From: Tabrizicola soli
GTDB taxonomy: Bacteria; Pseudomonadota; Alphaproteobacteria; Rhodobacterales; Rhodobacteraceae
DNA: 64,000 nucleotides
Direction of reading: 5' to 3'
NCBI RefSeq assembly: GCF_015999335.1
Contig: NZ_JAEACP010000005.1
Span: 124,001-188,000, forward strand
Part shown: piece by piece, positions 42,931 to 51,949 of the stretch
Position numbering within the stretch: the stretch's first letter is position 1
Layout of the letters: the number at the start of each line of letters is the position of its first letter
Notes under the pieces: generated by a model
Told to the model about the DNA's origin: nothing
The model's input: only the letters and a program-made list of their open reading frames with translations
Database searches by the model: none
Position numbers and translations under genes: made by a program

Positions 42931-44415
42931 TCAGTGATCGGCGAGCGCGGCGGCCGATTTCGCCTCTGCGACCGAGCCCTGCGTGCCGTTGAAGAAGGCG
43001 TTCAGGATCACCGCCGCGATCGAGGCGAGCAGGATGCCCGATTCGATCAGCGGGTGGATCTCGTGCGGCATCCACTGCTTGAAGTTCGGCGCGACCAGCG
43101 GGATCATCCCCATGCCAAGGCTGACCGCGACGATGAACAGGTTGTTGCGGCGGCCGAAATCGACGCCGGCCAGGATGCGGATCCCGGTCGCGGCGACCAT
43201 GCCGAACATCACCAGCCCCGCGCCGCCCAGCACCATGGTGGGGATCGATTCGACCAGCGCGCCCATCTTCGGCACCAGCCCCAGCACGATCAGGATCGCG
43301 CCCCCCGCGACGCAGACGAAGCGCGAGCGGACGCCGGTCACGCCGACGAGGCCGACGTTCTGGCTGAACGAGGTATAGGGGAAGGTGTTGAAGATGCCGC
43401 CGATCAGCGTGCCGAGGCCGTCGGTCCTGAGGCCCGCCGAGAGCATCGGCTGGGTCACCGGCTTGCCGGTCATGTCGCCGAGCGCGAGGAACATGCCGGT
43501 CGATTCGATCATCACCACGATCATCACCAGCACCATGGTCACGATCATCACCAGGTCGAAGGTCGGCATCCCGAAGTGGAAGGGCGTGATCATCCCGAAC
43601 CAGGCGGCATCCGCCACCTTGGCGAAGGTCATCTTGCCCAGGGCGACCGCGATCATCGCGCCGATCACGATGCCGAGGAGCACCGAGATGTTGCACAGGA
43701 ACCCCTTGGCATAGCGCGCGATCAGCAGGATCGAGACCAGGACCACGGTCGAGACCGCGACATTGCCGAGGGGGGCGTAGGCCTCGTTCGGCAGGGTCGC
43801 GGCGGCGGAGAATTTCGCGGGCAACTCGGGCAGGCCGGAGATCGTGCCGGCGGCGGCTCCCTCGGTCACGGCCTTCAGCCATTCGGCATGGGCCGGGTCG
43901 ACGACCATCGGCGCGGTCGGGCCGACCGGGTTGCCGAAGATCCAGTTGATGCCGATCCGCATCAGGCTGACGCCGATCACCAGGATGATCGTGCCGGTCA
44001 CCACCGGCGGGAAGAAGCGCAGCATGCGGCTGACGAAGGGGGCGATGAGGATCGAGATGATCCCGGCCGCGATGATCGCGCCGAAGATCGCCCGCGCGCC
44101 CTCGGGCCCGCCGCTCGCATTGGCCATGGCCACCATCGGGCCCACGGCGGCGAAGGTGACGCCCATCATCACCGGCAGCCTGATCCCGAACCATTGCGTC
44201 GCGCCAAGCGACTGGATCAGCGTGACCAGGCCGCAGACGAAAAGGTCGGCGGAAATCAGGAAGGCCACGTCGGCGGGCTCCAGCTTCAGGGCGCGGCCGA
44301 CGATCAGCGGCACCGCGACGGCGCCGGCATACATGACAAGGACATGCTGGAGGCCAAGCGTGAATAGCTTGGGCGGGGCCAGAACCTCGTCCACGGGGTG
44401 GACCTGCTGGGTCAT
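42931..44415 (-). CDS. Xanthine/uracil permease family transporter (NCS2)
   Basis: Proton-coupled nucleobase uptake in the inner membrane, 494 residues. It has at least twelve hydrophobic spans and the NAT-type signatures LGLQHVLVMYAGAVAVPL at the start, TNxGF-region variant TSFSQNVGLVG (about residues 345-355) and ESTGMFLALGDM (about residue 301). Its place beside urate catabolism genes points to urate or xanthine as substrate. The NCS2 family also covers uracil, but the context argues against it. Confidence 0.9.
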   Translation of the reverse strand: MTQQVHPVDEVLAPPKLFTLGLQHVLVMYAGAVAVPLIVGRALKLEPADVAFLISADLFVCGLVTLIQSLGATQWFGIRLPVMMGVTFAAVGPMVAMANASGGPEGARAIFGAIIAAGIISILIAPFVSRMLRFFPPVVTGTIILVIGVSLMRIGINWIFGNPVGPTAPMVVDPAHAEWLKAVTEGAAAGTISGLPELPAKFSAAATLPNEAYAPLGNVAVSTVVLVSILLIARYAKGFLCNISVLLGIVIGAMIAVALGKMTFAKVADAAWFGMITPFHFGMPTFDLVMIVTMVLVMIVVMIESTGMFLALGDMTGKPVTQPMLSAGLRTDGLGTLIGGIFNTFPYTSFSQNVGLVGVTGVRSRFVCVAGGAILIVLGLVPKMGALVESIPTMVLGGAGLVMFGMVAATGIRILAGVDFGRRNNLFIVAVSLGMGMIPLVAPNFKQWMPHEIHPLIESGILLASIAAVILNAFFNGTQGSVAEAKSAAALADH

Positions 44416-44435
44416 TCGTTCACTACCTTTCCCTC

Positions 44436-44450
44436 GGGGCTTTCTGTTCG
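44436..44450 (-). promoter_or_regulatory. Possible regulator half-site upstream of the permease gene
   Basis: CTTTCTGTT at 44440-44448 matches, base for base, one half of the palindrome at 50484-50505 between lysR and puuD. It lies about 25-33 bp upstream of the permease start on the minus strand. Tentative. Confidence 0.3.
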
Positions 44451-44495
44451 CGCCGTCTGCACATCGCCCCGGGATGTGCTCCGGTTAAGGACCCC

Positions 44496-44972
44496 TCAGG
44501 GGGCCAGGACCGTCCAGGCCTGGCTGTAACGGTATTCTTCCAGGTTCGGGGTGCTGCCGATCCGGTCCACGACGGCGAACCGGCCGGGCGCGGAGAGCGG
44601 GGTGAGGACGCCGTGCCAGGTGCCGCGATGCAGGTTGATGCCCTGGGTGCCGTCGGTCAGGAAGGCCAGCGGGACCGCCTCCGGGCCGGGGGCGACGATG
44701 ACGAGGAACGGGTGTTCCGTCATCGGCAGGAAGGCCTGGGAGCCTTCGGGGTGGCGCTCGATCAGGTCGAAGCTGTAGGGCAGGGCGCGGGGTTCGGCCA
44801 GGAAGATCGAGATGCCGGCGCGGCCCTCGGGTCCGAAGTCCAGCGCCGCGCGGTCGTGGTGGCGGCGGCAGAGGCCCGCGTTGATCAGGCGGTGCGCGCC
44901 GGTTGCGTCGAGCAGGTCGCCGAAGGGGGCGAAGGCCTCGGGCGTCAGGGGGGCGGGGCGGATGGACCTCAT
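44496..44972 (-). CDS. allA: Ureidoglycolate lyase
   Basis: Splits ureidoglycolate to glyoxylate and urea, the last step of allantoin breakdown. The 158-residue protein fits AllA length. Signatures are LTPEAFAPFGDLL at the N-terminus and INLHRGTWHGVLTPL near the middle, the metal/active-site block, with HPFLVIVAP preceding it. It lies downstream of allE on the same strand. Confidence 0.92.
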   Translation of the reverse strand: MRSIRPAPLTPEAFAPFGDLLDATGAHRLINAGLCRRHHDRAALDFGPEGRAGISIFLAEPRALPYSFDLIERHPEGSQAFLPMTEHPFLVIVAPGPEAVPLAFLTDGTQGINLHRGTWHGVLTPLSAPGRFAVVDRIGSTPNLEEYRYSQAWTVLAP

Positions 44973-45054
44973 CGGCCGCTCCTCGTCGGTCTTCGACCGC
45001 TCGTCGCAGGGCGGGCGGCCAGCGAGGAGTGCCGAAGGCGCAGGCGCGCGGCGC

Positions 45055-45897
45055 TCATCGGGCGGGACCGAAGGCGCCGGGGCCGCGCAGCCTGGCGTGG
45101 CGGTTGACGTCCTTGTAGAGGAGATAGCGGAAGCGGCCGGGTCCGGCGGCATAGCAGGCCTGCGGGCAATAGGCGCGCAGCCACATGAAGTCGCCGGCCT
45201 CGACCTCGACCCAGTCCTGGTTCAGCTTGTAGACGGCCTTGCCCTCGAGCACGTAGAGGCCGTGTTCCATGACATGCGTCTCCTCGAAGGGGATCACGCC
45301 GCCGGGCTGGAAGGTGACGATGTTGACATGCGCGTCGTGGCGGATGTCCTCGGGTTCGACGAAGCGGGTGGTGCCCCAGCGTTCGCCGGTGTCGGGCATC
45401 CAGCGGACGGGGACGTCGCGTTCGTTGATGACGAAGGCTTCGGGCGCGGGGGTGCCGGGGGCGGGTTCGTAGATCTTGCGCAGCCAGTGGAAGCGGGCGG
45501 GTTGGGTGCCCTCGGCCAGGAGGGTCCAGCGCGATCCGGCGGGGATATAGGCGTAGGAGCCGTCCTCCATCTCGTAGCCGGTGCCGTCGATGGTGAGGGT
45601 GGCGAGGCCGCCGGTGAAGAAGAGCCAGGCTTCTGCGCCCGTCTCGGGATCGGGGGCGTCGGAGCCGCCGCCGGGCTGGACCTCCATCACATACTGGCTG
45701 AAGGTTTCCGCGAAGCCCGACATGGGCCGCGCGATCAGCCAGAGCTTCGTCCGGGTCCAGCCGGGCAGGCAACTGGTGACGATGTCGGAGAAGCAGCCCT
45801 TGGGGATGAAGGCATAGGCGGTGGTGAAGACCGCGCGCTGGGTCATGAGCGCGGTCTGCGGCGGCAGGCCGCCGGGCGGGGCGTAGTAGCCGGTCAT
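45055..45897 (-). CDS. allE: (S)-ureidoglycine aminohydrolase, bicupin
   Basis: Converts (S)-ureidoglycine to ureidoglycolate and ammonia. The 280-residue protein has two cupin domains (about residues 65-150 and 185-265), the second with metal ligands in PFEETHVMEHGLYVLEG. It starts YYAPPGGLPPQTALMTQRAVFTT in family style (written here only in part). The ATG at 45897 overlaps the PuuE-UraD stop (ATGA). Requires Mn2+ in known homologues. Confidence 0.92.
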   Translation of the reverse strand: MTGYYAPPGGLPPQTALMTQRAVFTTAYAFIPKGCFSDIVTSCLPGWTRTKLWLIARPMSGFAETFSQYVMEVQPGGGSDAPDPETGAEAWLFFTGGLATLTIDGTGYEMEDGSYAYIPAGSRWTLLAEGTQPARFHWLRKIYEPAPGTPAPEAFVINERDVPVRWMPDTGERWGTTRFVEPEDIRHDAHVNIVTFQPGGVIPFEETHVMEHGLYVLEGKAVYKLNQDWVEVEAGDFMWLRAYCPQACYAAGPGRFRYLLYKDVNRHARLRGPGAFGPAR

Positions 45898-47309
45898 GGC
45901 AGTTGATCCTTCAGGCGAAGCTCGGCGATGCGTTCCACCTGTTTGCAGGCAGTGGCGAATTCCGTGGCGGTGTCGTTGTCGATGCGGGTCTGGAAGGCCT
46001 TGAGGATCGAGGCCTTGCTGTTGTCGCGGACGGCGATGATGAAGGGGAAGCCGTGCTTGCGCACATACTCCTCGTTCAGCCGCTGGAAGCGGCTTCGCTC
46101 CTCGTCGGTCAGCGCGTCCAGCGCGGCGGAGGCCTGTTCGGCGGTGGACTCGGGCGTCAGCCGTCTGGCCGCCGCCAGCTTGCCCGCAAGGTCGGGATGG
46201 GCCTTCAGGACGCCGAGGCGTTCCTCGGGCGTGGCCGAGCGGAAGATGCGGGCCAGCGCGTTGTGCAGGCCCGTGGCGCTGTCATGCGCGGGGCCGAGCT
46301 CCAGATCGAAGGCGCGCTCGGCGATCCAGGGGGAATGTTCGAAAATGGAGCCGAAGCGGGTGACGAAGCGTTCGCGCGGCATCTGCGACGGCCGCTCGAA
46401 CCGCTTGTGCGGATGGGTTTTTCTCCAGTGCTCGGCAATCTCGATCCGGCGCGGGAACCAGACGCCGTCATGCGATTTCGCATGGTCGAGGAAGCGTTTC
46501 AGCCCGGCGATCTTGCCGGGGCGGCCGATCAGGCGGCAGTGCAGGCCGATCGAGAACATCTTGGCCGCACCCGCCTCGCCTTCGGCATAGAGCGTGTCGA
46601 AACTGTCCCTCAGATACTGGAAGAACTGCTCGCCGGTGATGTAGCCCGGCGCGGTGGCGAAGCGCATGTCGTTGGCTTCCAGCGTATAGGGGATCACCAG
46701 CTGGTCGTGGTCGCCATATTCGCGCCAATAGGGCAGGTCGTCGTCGTAGGTGTCGGAAATCCAGGCCAGCCGCCGGGTCTCGGCGGTCAGCTGGACGGTG
46801 TTCATGCTGCACCGCCCGGTATACCAGCCCTGCGGGGCCTCGCCCACCACCTCCTCGTGCAGGCGGAAGGACTCGGCGATCTGGCGGGCCTCCTCCTCGG
46901 GGGCCATGTCGCGGTGGTCGACCCATTTCAGGCCGTGGCTGGCGATCTCCCACCCGGCGGCCTTCATCGCGGCGACCTGCTCGGGGTTGCGGGCAAGCGC
47001 CGAGGTCACGCCGTAGATCGTGACGGGAATCTCCATCCCGGTGAACAGCCGGTGCAGGCGCCAGAACCCGGCGCGGGCGCCGTAGTCGTAGATCGACTCC
47101 ATGTTCCAATGCCGCATCCCCGGCCAGGGCGCGGCCCCGGCGATGTCGCTGAGGAAGGCCTCGGACTGGGCGTCGCCGTGCAGAAGGTTGTTCTCGCCGC
47201 CCTCCTCGTAGTTCAGGACGATGGAAACGGCGATCTTTGCGCCGCCGGGCCAGCGGGCATCGGGGGGCGTGGGGCCGTGGCCACGGAAATCTCGGGGATA
47301 GCGGTTCAA
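45894..47309 (-). CDS. Bifunctional allantoinase (PuuE) / OHCU decarboxylase (UraD) fusion
   Basis: A 471-residue fusion. Residues 1-305 are a PuuE-type allantoinase of the polysaccharide-deacetylase fold: VSIVLNYEEGGENN, GWEIASHGLKWVDH and GWYTGRCSMNT. From about residue 310 it is an OHCU decarboxylase: RFGSIFEHSPWIAERAF, then LKAHPDLAGKLAA with the catalytic histidine and LTPESTAEQASAAL. The order is reversed with respect to the pathway: UraD makes allantoin, which PuuE hydrolyses. Such fusions are known in alphaproteobacteria. First gene of puuE/uraD-allE-allA on the minus strand. Confidence 0.92.
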   Translation of the reverse strand: MNRYPRDFRGHGPTPPDARWPGGAKIAVSIVLNYEEGGENNLLHGDAQSEAFLSDIAGAAPWPGMRHWNMESIYDYGARAGFWRLHRLFTGMEIPVTIYGVTSALARNPEQVAAMKAAGWEIASHGLKWVDHRDMAPEEEARQIAESFRLHEEVVGEAPQGWYTGRCSMNTVQLTAETRRLAWISDTYDDDLPYWREYGDHDQLVIPYTLEANDMRFATAPGYITGEQFFQYLRDSFDTLYAEGEAGAAKMFSIGLHCRLIGRPGKIAGLKRFLDHAKSHDGVWFPRRIEIAEHWRKTHPHKRFERPSQMPRERFVTRFGSIFEHSPWIAERAFDLELGPAHDSATGLHNALARIFRSATPEERLGVLKAHPDLAGKLAAARRLTPESTAEQASAALDALTDEERSRFQRLNEEYVRKHGFPFIIAVRDNSKASILKAFQTRIDNDTATEFATACKQVERIAELRLKDQLP

Positions 47310-47448
47310 GGTCGGTCTCCTTCGCGGGAAGGTTAGGCCAGGAGGGGCGAAGATATTTTCAGGATTTCACGAAAGGTCATATGTGCGCAATGCAGGGTCG
47401 CGGGGGCGGGGGTTTCGTGGTCAGATGCAGGCAAATCGGGGGGGTGTC
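47310..47448. promoter_or_regulatory. Divergent control region, PuuE-UraD and uraH
   Basis: 139 bp between divergent urate genes. It is locally AT-rich (AAGATATTTTCAGG around 47350-47363), and contains TTCACGAAAG at 47366-47375, whose complement CTTTCGTGAA resembles the half-site CTTTCGCTGAA of the palindrome upstream of puuD. A shared LysR control is possible. Confidence 0.4.
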
Positions 47449-47802
47449 ATGGGGCGCTTGTCGACGCATGTGCTGGATACCGCGCGGGGAAAGCCTGCCG
47501 CGGGCGTGGTGATCCTGCTTTACCGGCTGGAGGACACCGGACGGAGCCTCTTGCGCGAGGTCGTCACCAACGCCGATGGACGGACCGACGGCCCGCTGCT
47601 GGAGGGGGCGGCGCTGGCGGCGGGGAGCTACGAGCTTCTGTTCCGGGCGGGCGATTATCTGCGCGCCAGCGGGCAGGCGGGCGGGGACGTGCTGTTCCTG
47701 GACGAGATTCCGATCCGCTTCGGGGTGCCCGATGCCGGCCAGCATTACCATGTGCCGCTTTTGATCTCTCCCTTCGGTTATTCGACCTATCGCGGGTCCT
47801 GA
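47449..47802 (+). CDS. uraH: 5-hydroxyisourate hydrolase (transthyretin-like)
   Basis: Hydrolyses 5-hydroxyisourate to OHCU. The 117-residue protein has the N-terminal LSTHVLDTARGKPAAGV, TNADGRTDGPL and the C-terminal signature HYHVPLLISPFGYSTYRGS, which holds the catalytic His and the YRGS tail. Start at ATG 47449. It sits between the PuuE-UraD gene and a DUF2125 gene. Confidence 0.95.
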   Translation: MGRLSTHVLDTARGKPAAGVVILLYRLEDTGRSLLREVVTNADGRTDGPLLEGAALAAGSYELLFRAGDYLRASGQAGGDVLFLDEIPIRFGVPDAGQHYHVPLLISPFGYSTYRGS

Positions 47803-47898
47803 CACAAGCGTTATGATGGTCGTGAAACCGCCACTTGCGAAGGGCGGCGAGAGGGTATTTTGTGCAGCCGTCCATTGCAGGGGTTAAGGAGAAACCGC

Positions 47899-49395
47899 AT
47901 GTTTCGTATGACGTCTTATTTGGTGGCGCCGGCTGCCGTCTTCCTGATGGGAAGCACCGCCTCGTTCGCGCTGACGGCGGACCAGGTGTGGCAGTCGTGG
48001 AAGGACGCGGGCGCCTCGGCCGGGCTGGAGGTGAAGGCCGCGACCGAGAACAATTCCGGCGGCGTGCTGACGCTGAACGGCGTCTCCATCGCTCCGGCCG
48101 GAGAATCGGGGATCACCATCTCGGACATGACCCTGACCGAGGCCGCCGACGGTTCGGTCAGCATCGCGCCGGGTGCGAATATCGGGCTGGAGCTCGCGGG
48201 CGAGACCAAGGGCTCGGTCAAGGTGACGCATGACGGGCTGACGCTTGTCGCGCGCGAGGCCGACGGCGGCCTGGCCTACGACTATGGCGCGGCGAAGCTG
48301 GACCTCGTCTATGACGCCACCTCCCCGGGCGTGTCGCTGGACGGCTCGCCCGCGCCGGAAGTGAAGAATTCCGGCACGGTCGGGCTTGCGGGCCTGTCGG
48401 GGACCTATTCCGACACCCCCGGCGCCAACCGCGCCTTCGGGCTGGACATGAAGGCCGAGACGCTGGCCTATTCGACCAGCATGGACGACCCGTCGCTGGA
48501 GATGAAGCAGACCAGCACCAGCACCACCGCCGCGGTGGAGATGGCCTTCGACCTGGTGCTGCCGACCTCGATGTCGGCGGCGGGCGGCATGGCGCCGGAC
48601 TTCGCCACCGCGCTGAACGAGGGGCTTTCGGTCACCTTCGCCAGCAAGCAGGGCGAGACCAGCGGCACGATGAACCAGGAAAGCCCCTACATGCCGATGA
48701 ACCTGACCATCAAGGCGGGTGGCGGCGAGGCTTCGGGCCTGTTCAACAAGGACAGCCTGTCGCTCAAGTCGGCCGGCTCGGGGCTGGAGATCGAGGGCAC
48801 CTCGGGCATGATGCCGGCGCCGGTCAAGGTGACCTCGGGGCCGATCGAATTCGGGCTGAGCATGCCGGTGACGGCCGCCGAGGCCGCGGGCGACTATTCC
48901 TTCCTGGTCAAGCTGAGCCAGTTCAGCCTGAACGAGGAGACCTGGGCGCTGTTCGACCCGCAGGGCGCGCTGAAGCGTGACGCGGCGGATCTGGTGATCG
49001 ACCTGTCGGGCAAGACCAGGATCGACCTGCCGGCGATGATCGCCGCGGAAGAGACCGGGGTCGAGCCGCCGGTGCCGCAGCCGGAAAGCCTGAACATCAA
49101 CGAGGTCCTGCTGAAGGTCGCAGGCGCGGCCCTGACCGGGACCGGGGCCTTCACCTTCGACAACTCGATGGGCTTCCCGGCGCCGCTGGGCGAGGCGAAC
49201 GTGACCGTGACCGGCGCCAATGCGCTGATCGACGGGCTGATCGCGACCGGGCTGATCACCGAGGACGATGCGATGGGCGCCCGGATGATGATGGGCATGT
49301 TCATGGTGCCCTCGGGCGACGATGCGCTGACCTCGAAGATCGAGGCCAAGGAGGGGATGCAGATCCTGGTGAACGGGCAGCCGCTGCCGATGTGA
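47899..49395 (+). CDS. DUF2125 domain protein, secreted
   Basis: A 498-residue protein found in Rhodobacterales; function unknown. A signal peptide (about residues 1-23, ending STASFA) and an AAGGAG ribosome binding site support ATG 47899. The rest is a beta-rich, Ser/Thr/Gly-rich region with repeated TSGxxxGL patterns and acidic charge. The C-terminus holds a methionine-rich stretch (GARMMMGMFMVP). A terminator follows. It lies inside the urate island but need not belong to it. Confidence 0.72.
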   Translation: MFRMTSYLVAPAAVFLMGSTASFALTADQVWQSWKDAGASAGLEVKAATENNSGGVLTLNGVSIAPAGESGITISDMTLTEAADGSVSIAPGANIGLELAGETKGSVKVTHDGLTLVAREADGGLAYDYGAAKLDLVYDATSPGVSLDGSPAPEVKNSGTVGLAGLSGTYSDTPGANRAFGLDMKAETLAYSTSMDDPSLEMKQTSTSTTAAVEMAFDLVLPTSMSAAGGMAPDFATALNEGLSVTFASKQGETSGTMNQESPYMPMNLTIKAGGGEASGLFNKDSLSLKSAGSGLEIEGTSGMMPAPVKVTSGPIEFGLSMPVTAAEAAGDYSFLVKLSQFSLNEETWALFDPQGALKRDAADLVIDLSGKTRIDLPAMIAAEETGVEPPVPQPESLNINEVLLKVAGAALTGTGAFTFDNSMGFPAPLGEANVTVTGANALIDGLIATGLITEDDAMGARMMMGMFMVPSGDDALTSKIEAKEGMQILVNGQPLPM

Positions 49396-49415
49396 TCCCG
49401 GATCGGGGCTTTGGG

Positions 49416-49443
49416 AAGGGCGGGGCTTTCGGGTCCCGCCCTT
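49416..49443 (+). terminator. Terminator of the DUF2125 gene
   Basis: AAGGGCGGG (49416-49424) and CCCGCCCTT (49435-49443), perfect 9-bp stem with a 10-nt loop, followed by CTTC. Confidence 0.7.
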
Positions 49444-49513
49444 CTTCATGCCGGGAGGGCGGATCGCCTACCTTACGGGGCCGCAGATCCGGTGCCGGGG
49501 CAGGGTGGATGAG

Positions 49514-50443
49514 TCACCCACCTTGTGCGGGAAGACTGGCGCGGCGGAGGTCCTCGCGGATCTGGTTGGCCATGAAATCGGTGAAAAGCTGCACCTTGGG
49601 GTCCTTCAGCCGCCGGTGCTGGCTCAGCGCCGAAAGCTGCACCGGCAGCGGCGGCGTGGCGGCCGCGACCGGGACCAGCCGGCCCGTCCGCAGATGCTCG
49701 GCCACTTCGAACAGCGGTTTCAGCACGATCCCGTGCCCGTCCAGCGCCCAGCCGGTCAGCACGTCGCCGTCGTCGCTCTCGAACGGGCCCGAGATCTCGA
49801 ACCGGCGCGGGCCCTCCGGGGTGAGGAGGGTCCATTGGAACTCTTTCGCGCCGGGGAAGCGCAGGTTCAGGCAGTCGTGCCGGTCATGGACCAGCGCCGC
49901 CCCGTCGGCCGGCATCCCCCGCCGCGCGACATAGGCGGGGGCGGCGCACAGCAGGCGCGGGCAGTCGGCGATGGTGCGGACCTTCAGCGTCGAATCCTCC
50001 AGCAGCCCGAGGTGGAAGGAGACGTCGATCCCCTCGGCCACCACGTCGATGCCGCGGTCCGACAGGCGCAGGCGCACGTCGATCTGGGGGTAAAGCTCCT
50101 TGAAGGACGGCACCCTTGGCGCGATCAGCCGCCGCCCGATTCCCAGCGGCGCCGCCACGAAGATCGTGCCGCGCGGGTTCTGCGTCAGGTCCATCACCGC
50201 GGCCTCGGCCTCGTCGATCGCCTCCAGCACCCGGCGCGCGCCGTCATAGAAGATGCGGCCGTTTTCCGTGGCTTGCAGGCTGCGCGTGGTGCGGGCGAAG
50301 AGCCTTACGCCGAGATGTTTCTCCAGTTCCGAAATCCGCGCCGAGGCGACCGCCGGCGAGGTCCGCTGGTCGCGGGCGGCGGCGGACATGCTGCCCAGTT
50401 CGTAGACGCGGACGAACATGCGGATATTGTTCACATAGGACAT
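49514..50443 (-). CDS. LysR-family transcriptional regulator
   Basis: A 309-residue regulator with the helix-turn-helix SMSAAARDQRTSPAVASARI (about residues 17-36) and ELEKHLGVRLFARTTRS, followed by a substrate-binding domain. It starts at ATG 50443 (MSYVNNIRMF). A longer GTG start at 50464 is possible. It is divergent from puuD with a palindrome in between, so it probably controls the urate genes. Inducer is unknown. Confidence 0.9.
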   Translation of the reverse strand: MSYVNNIRMFVRVYELGSMSAAARDQRTSPAVASARISELEKHLGVRLFARTTRSLQATENGRIFYDGARRVLEAIDEAEAAVMDLTQNPRGTIFVAAPLGIGRRLIAPRVPSFKELYPQIDVRLRLSDRGIDVVAEGIDVSFHLGLLEDSTLKVRTIADCPRLLCAAPAYVARRGMPADGAALVHDRHDCLNLRFPGAKEFQWTLLTPEGPRRFEISGPFESDDGDVLTGWALDGHGIVLKPLFEVAEHLRTGRLVPVAAATPPLPVQLSALSQHRRLKDPKVQLFTDFMANQIREDLRRASLPAQGG

Positions 50444-50483
50444 GCGGGGGCCATTTTTCGGCACGGCTTGAAAGTGATGCGGG

Positions 50484-50505
50484 CTTTCGCTGAATTAACA
50501 GAAAG
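50484..50505. promoter_or_regulatory. Imperfect palindrome between lysR and puuD (candidate operator)
   Basis: CTTTC (50484-50488) pairs with GAAAG (50501-50505); the core GCTGAATTAACA is AT-rich and partly symmetric. Position between divergent regulator and target, size of 22 bp and AT-rich centre suit a LysR operator. Related half-sites occur near the permease and PuuE-UraD promoters. Confidence 0.5.
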
Positions 50506-50550
50506 GTGTGCGACGGTATAGCGTGAAGGCGGCAGACCGGGGGGGCGGGC

Positions 50551-51783
50551 ATGTACGACTGGGCGGTGCTTTGGGATTGGGTCGAGATCGCGGTGCGCTG
50601 GCTGCATGTGGTCACCGCGATCGCCTGGATCGGGTCGAGCTTCTATTTCATCGCGCTGGACCTTGGCCTGCACCGGGACCGCAACCTCGCCTCGGGCGCG
50701 GATGGCGAGGAATGGCAGGTCCATGGCGGCGGGTTCTACCACATCCAGAAATACCTGGTCGCGCCCTCGGCGATGCCGGACCATCTGGTCTGGTTCAAAT
50801 GGGAAAGCTATGCGACCTGGCTGTCGGGCTTCGCCATGCTGGTACTGGTCTATTACCTCGGGGCCGAGCTGTTCCTGATCGACCCGACGGTGATGGAGCT
50901 TTCGGTCTGGCAGGCCGTCGCGATCTCGCTGGCCTCGCTGGCCTTCGGCTGGCTGGCCTACAACACGATCTGCAAGGTCTTCGTGAACGCCAACCAGACG
51001 CTGCTGATGGTGGCCTTGTTCGTGGTCCTGGTGGGGATGAGCTGGTTCTACACCCAGGTCTTCAGCGGAAGGGCGGCGATGCTGCATCTGGGGGCCTTCA
51101 CCGCCTCCATCATGTCGGGGAACGTGTTCTTCGTGATCATGCCGAACCAGCGCGTGGTGGTGGCCGACCTGAAGGCGGGGCGGAAGCCGGACCCGAAATA
51201 CGGCAAGATCGCCAAGCAGCGCAGCACCCACAACAACTATCTGACGCTGCCGGTCGTCTTCCTGATGCTGTCGAACCATTATCCCCTGGTCTTCGCGACA
51301 AAGTGGAACTGGGTGATCGCCAGCCTCGTCTTCCTGATGGGCGTCACGATCCGGCACTGGTTCAACAGCCGCCATGCCCGCAAGGGCAGCCCCTACTGGA
51401 CCTGGGGCGTCACGCTGGTCCTGTTCCTGGCCATCGCCTGGCTTTCGACCGCGCCGATGCGGCTGGTCGAGGGCGAGGCCAAGCTGGAGGGGGCCGCGCT
51501 GACCTATGCCTCGGCCGAGGGGTTCGAAGATGTCGTCGGCATCGTGCAGGGCCGCTGCAGCATGTGCCACGCGGCCGAACCCTCGTGGGAGGGGCTGCAC
51601 CGGCCGCCGAAGGGCGTGGTGCTGGAGACCGAGGCCCAGATCGCGCATGAGGCGCGGCGGATCTACCTGCAGGCCGGTGTGACCCATGCCATGCCGCCGG
51701 GCAACCTCAGCTTCATGGAGCCCGAGGAACGCGCGGCGATCCTGCGCTGGTTCCGCGCGGCGGGCGCCGGCGCGCCGATCTGA
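50551..51783 (+). CDS. puuD: Membrane urate hydroxylase PuuD
   Basis: Oxidises urate to 5-hydroxyisourate, delivering electrons to cytochrome c. The 410-residue protein has about eight membrane spans (DUF989 part, residues 10-305) with WLHVVTAIAWIGSS at the start and IMPNQRVVVADLKAGRKP in the loop, followed by a C-terminal cytochrome c domain with CSMCH at 336-340. It starts at ATG 50551. This replaces soluble uricase. Confidence 0.92.
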   Translation: MYDWAVLWDWVEIAVRWLHVVTAIAWIGSSFYFIALDLGLHRDRNLASGADGEEWQVHGGGFYHIQKYLVAPSAMPDHLVWFKWESYATWLSGFAMLVLVYYLGAELFLIDPTVMELSVWQAVAISLASLAFGWLAYNTICKVFVNANQTLLMVALFVVLVGMSWFYTQVFSGRAAMLHLGAFTASIMSGNVFFVIMPNQRVVVADLKAGRKPDPKYGKIAKQRSTHNNYLTLPVVFLMLSNHYPLVFATKWNWVIASLVFLMGVTIRHWFNSRHARKGSPYWTWGVTLVLFLAIAWLSTAPMRLVEGEAKLEGAALTYASAEGFEDVVGIVQGRCSMCHAAEPSWEGLHRPPKGVVLETEAQIAHEARRIYLQAGVTHAMPPGNLSFMEPEERAAILRWFRAAGAGAPI

Positions 51784-51949
51784 CGGCGGCAAGGACCCGC
51801 GCAGCGTCTTTTCCTGTTTCGGGGGCCCGGGAACAACCCGGCCCCGGCCCGGTTGGGGACGCGAACCTTGGCTGGAAGCGGCCCGCCCGGACGGCGGCCC
51901 CGCTCTTGCCCGGGGTTTGCCAAGGAGCCATCCAATCCGGAGATAGAAG

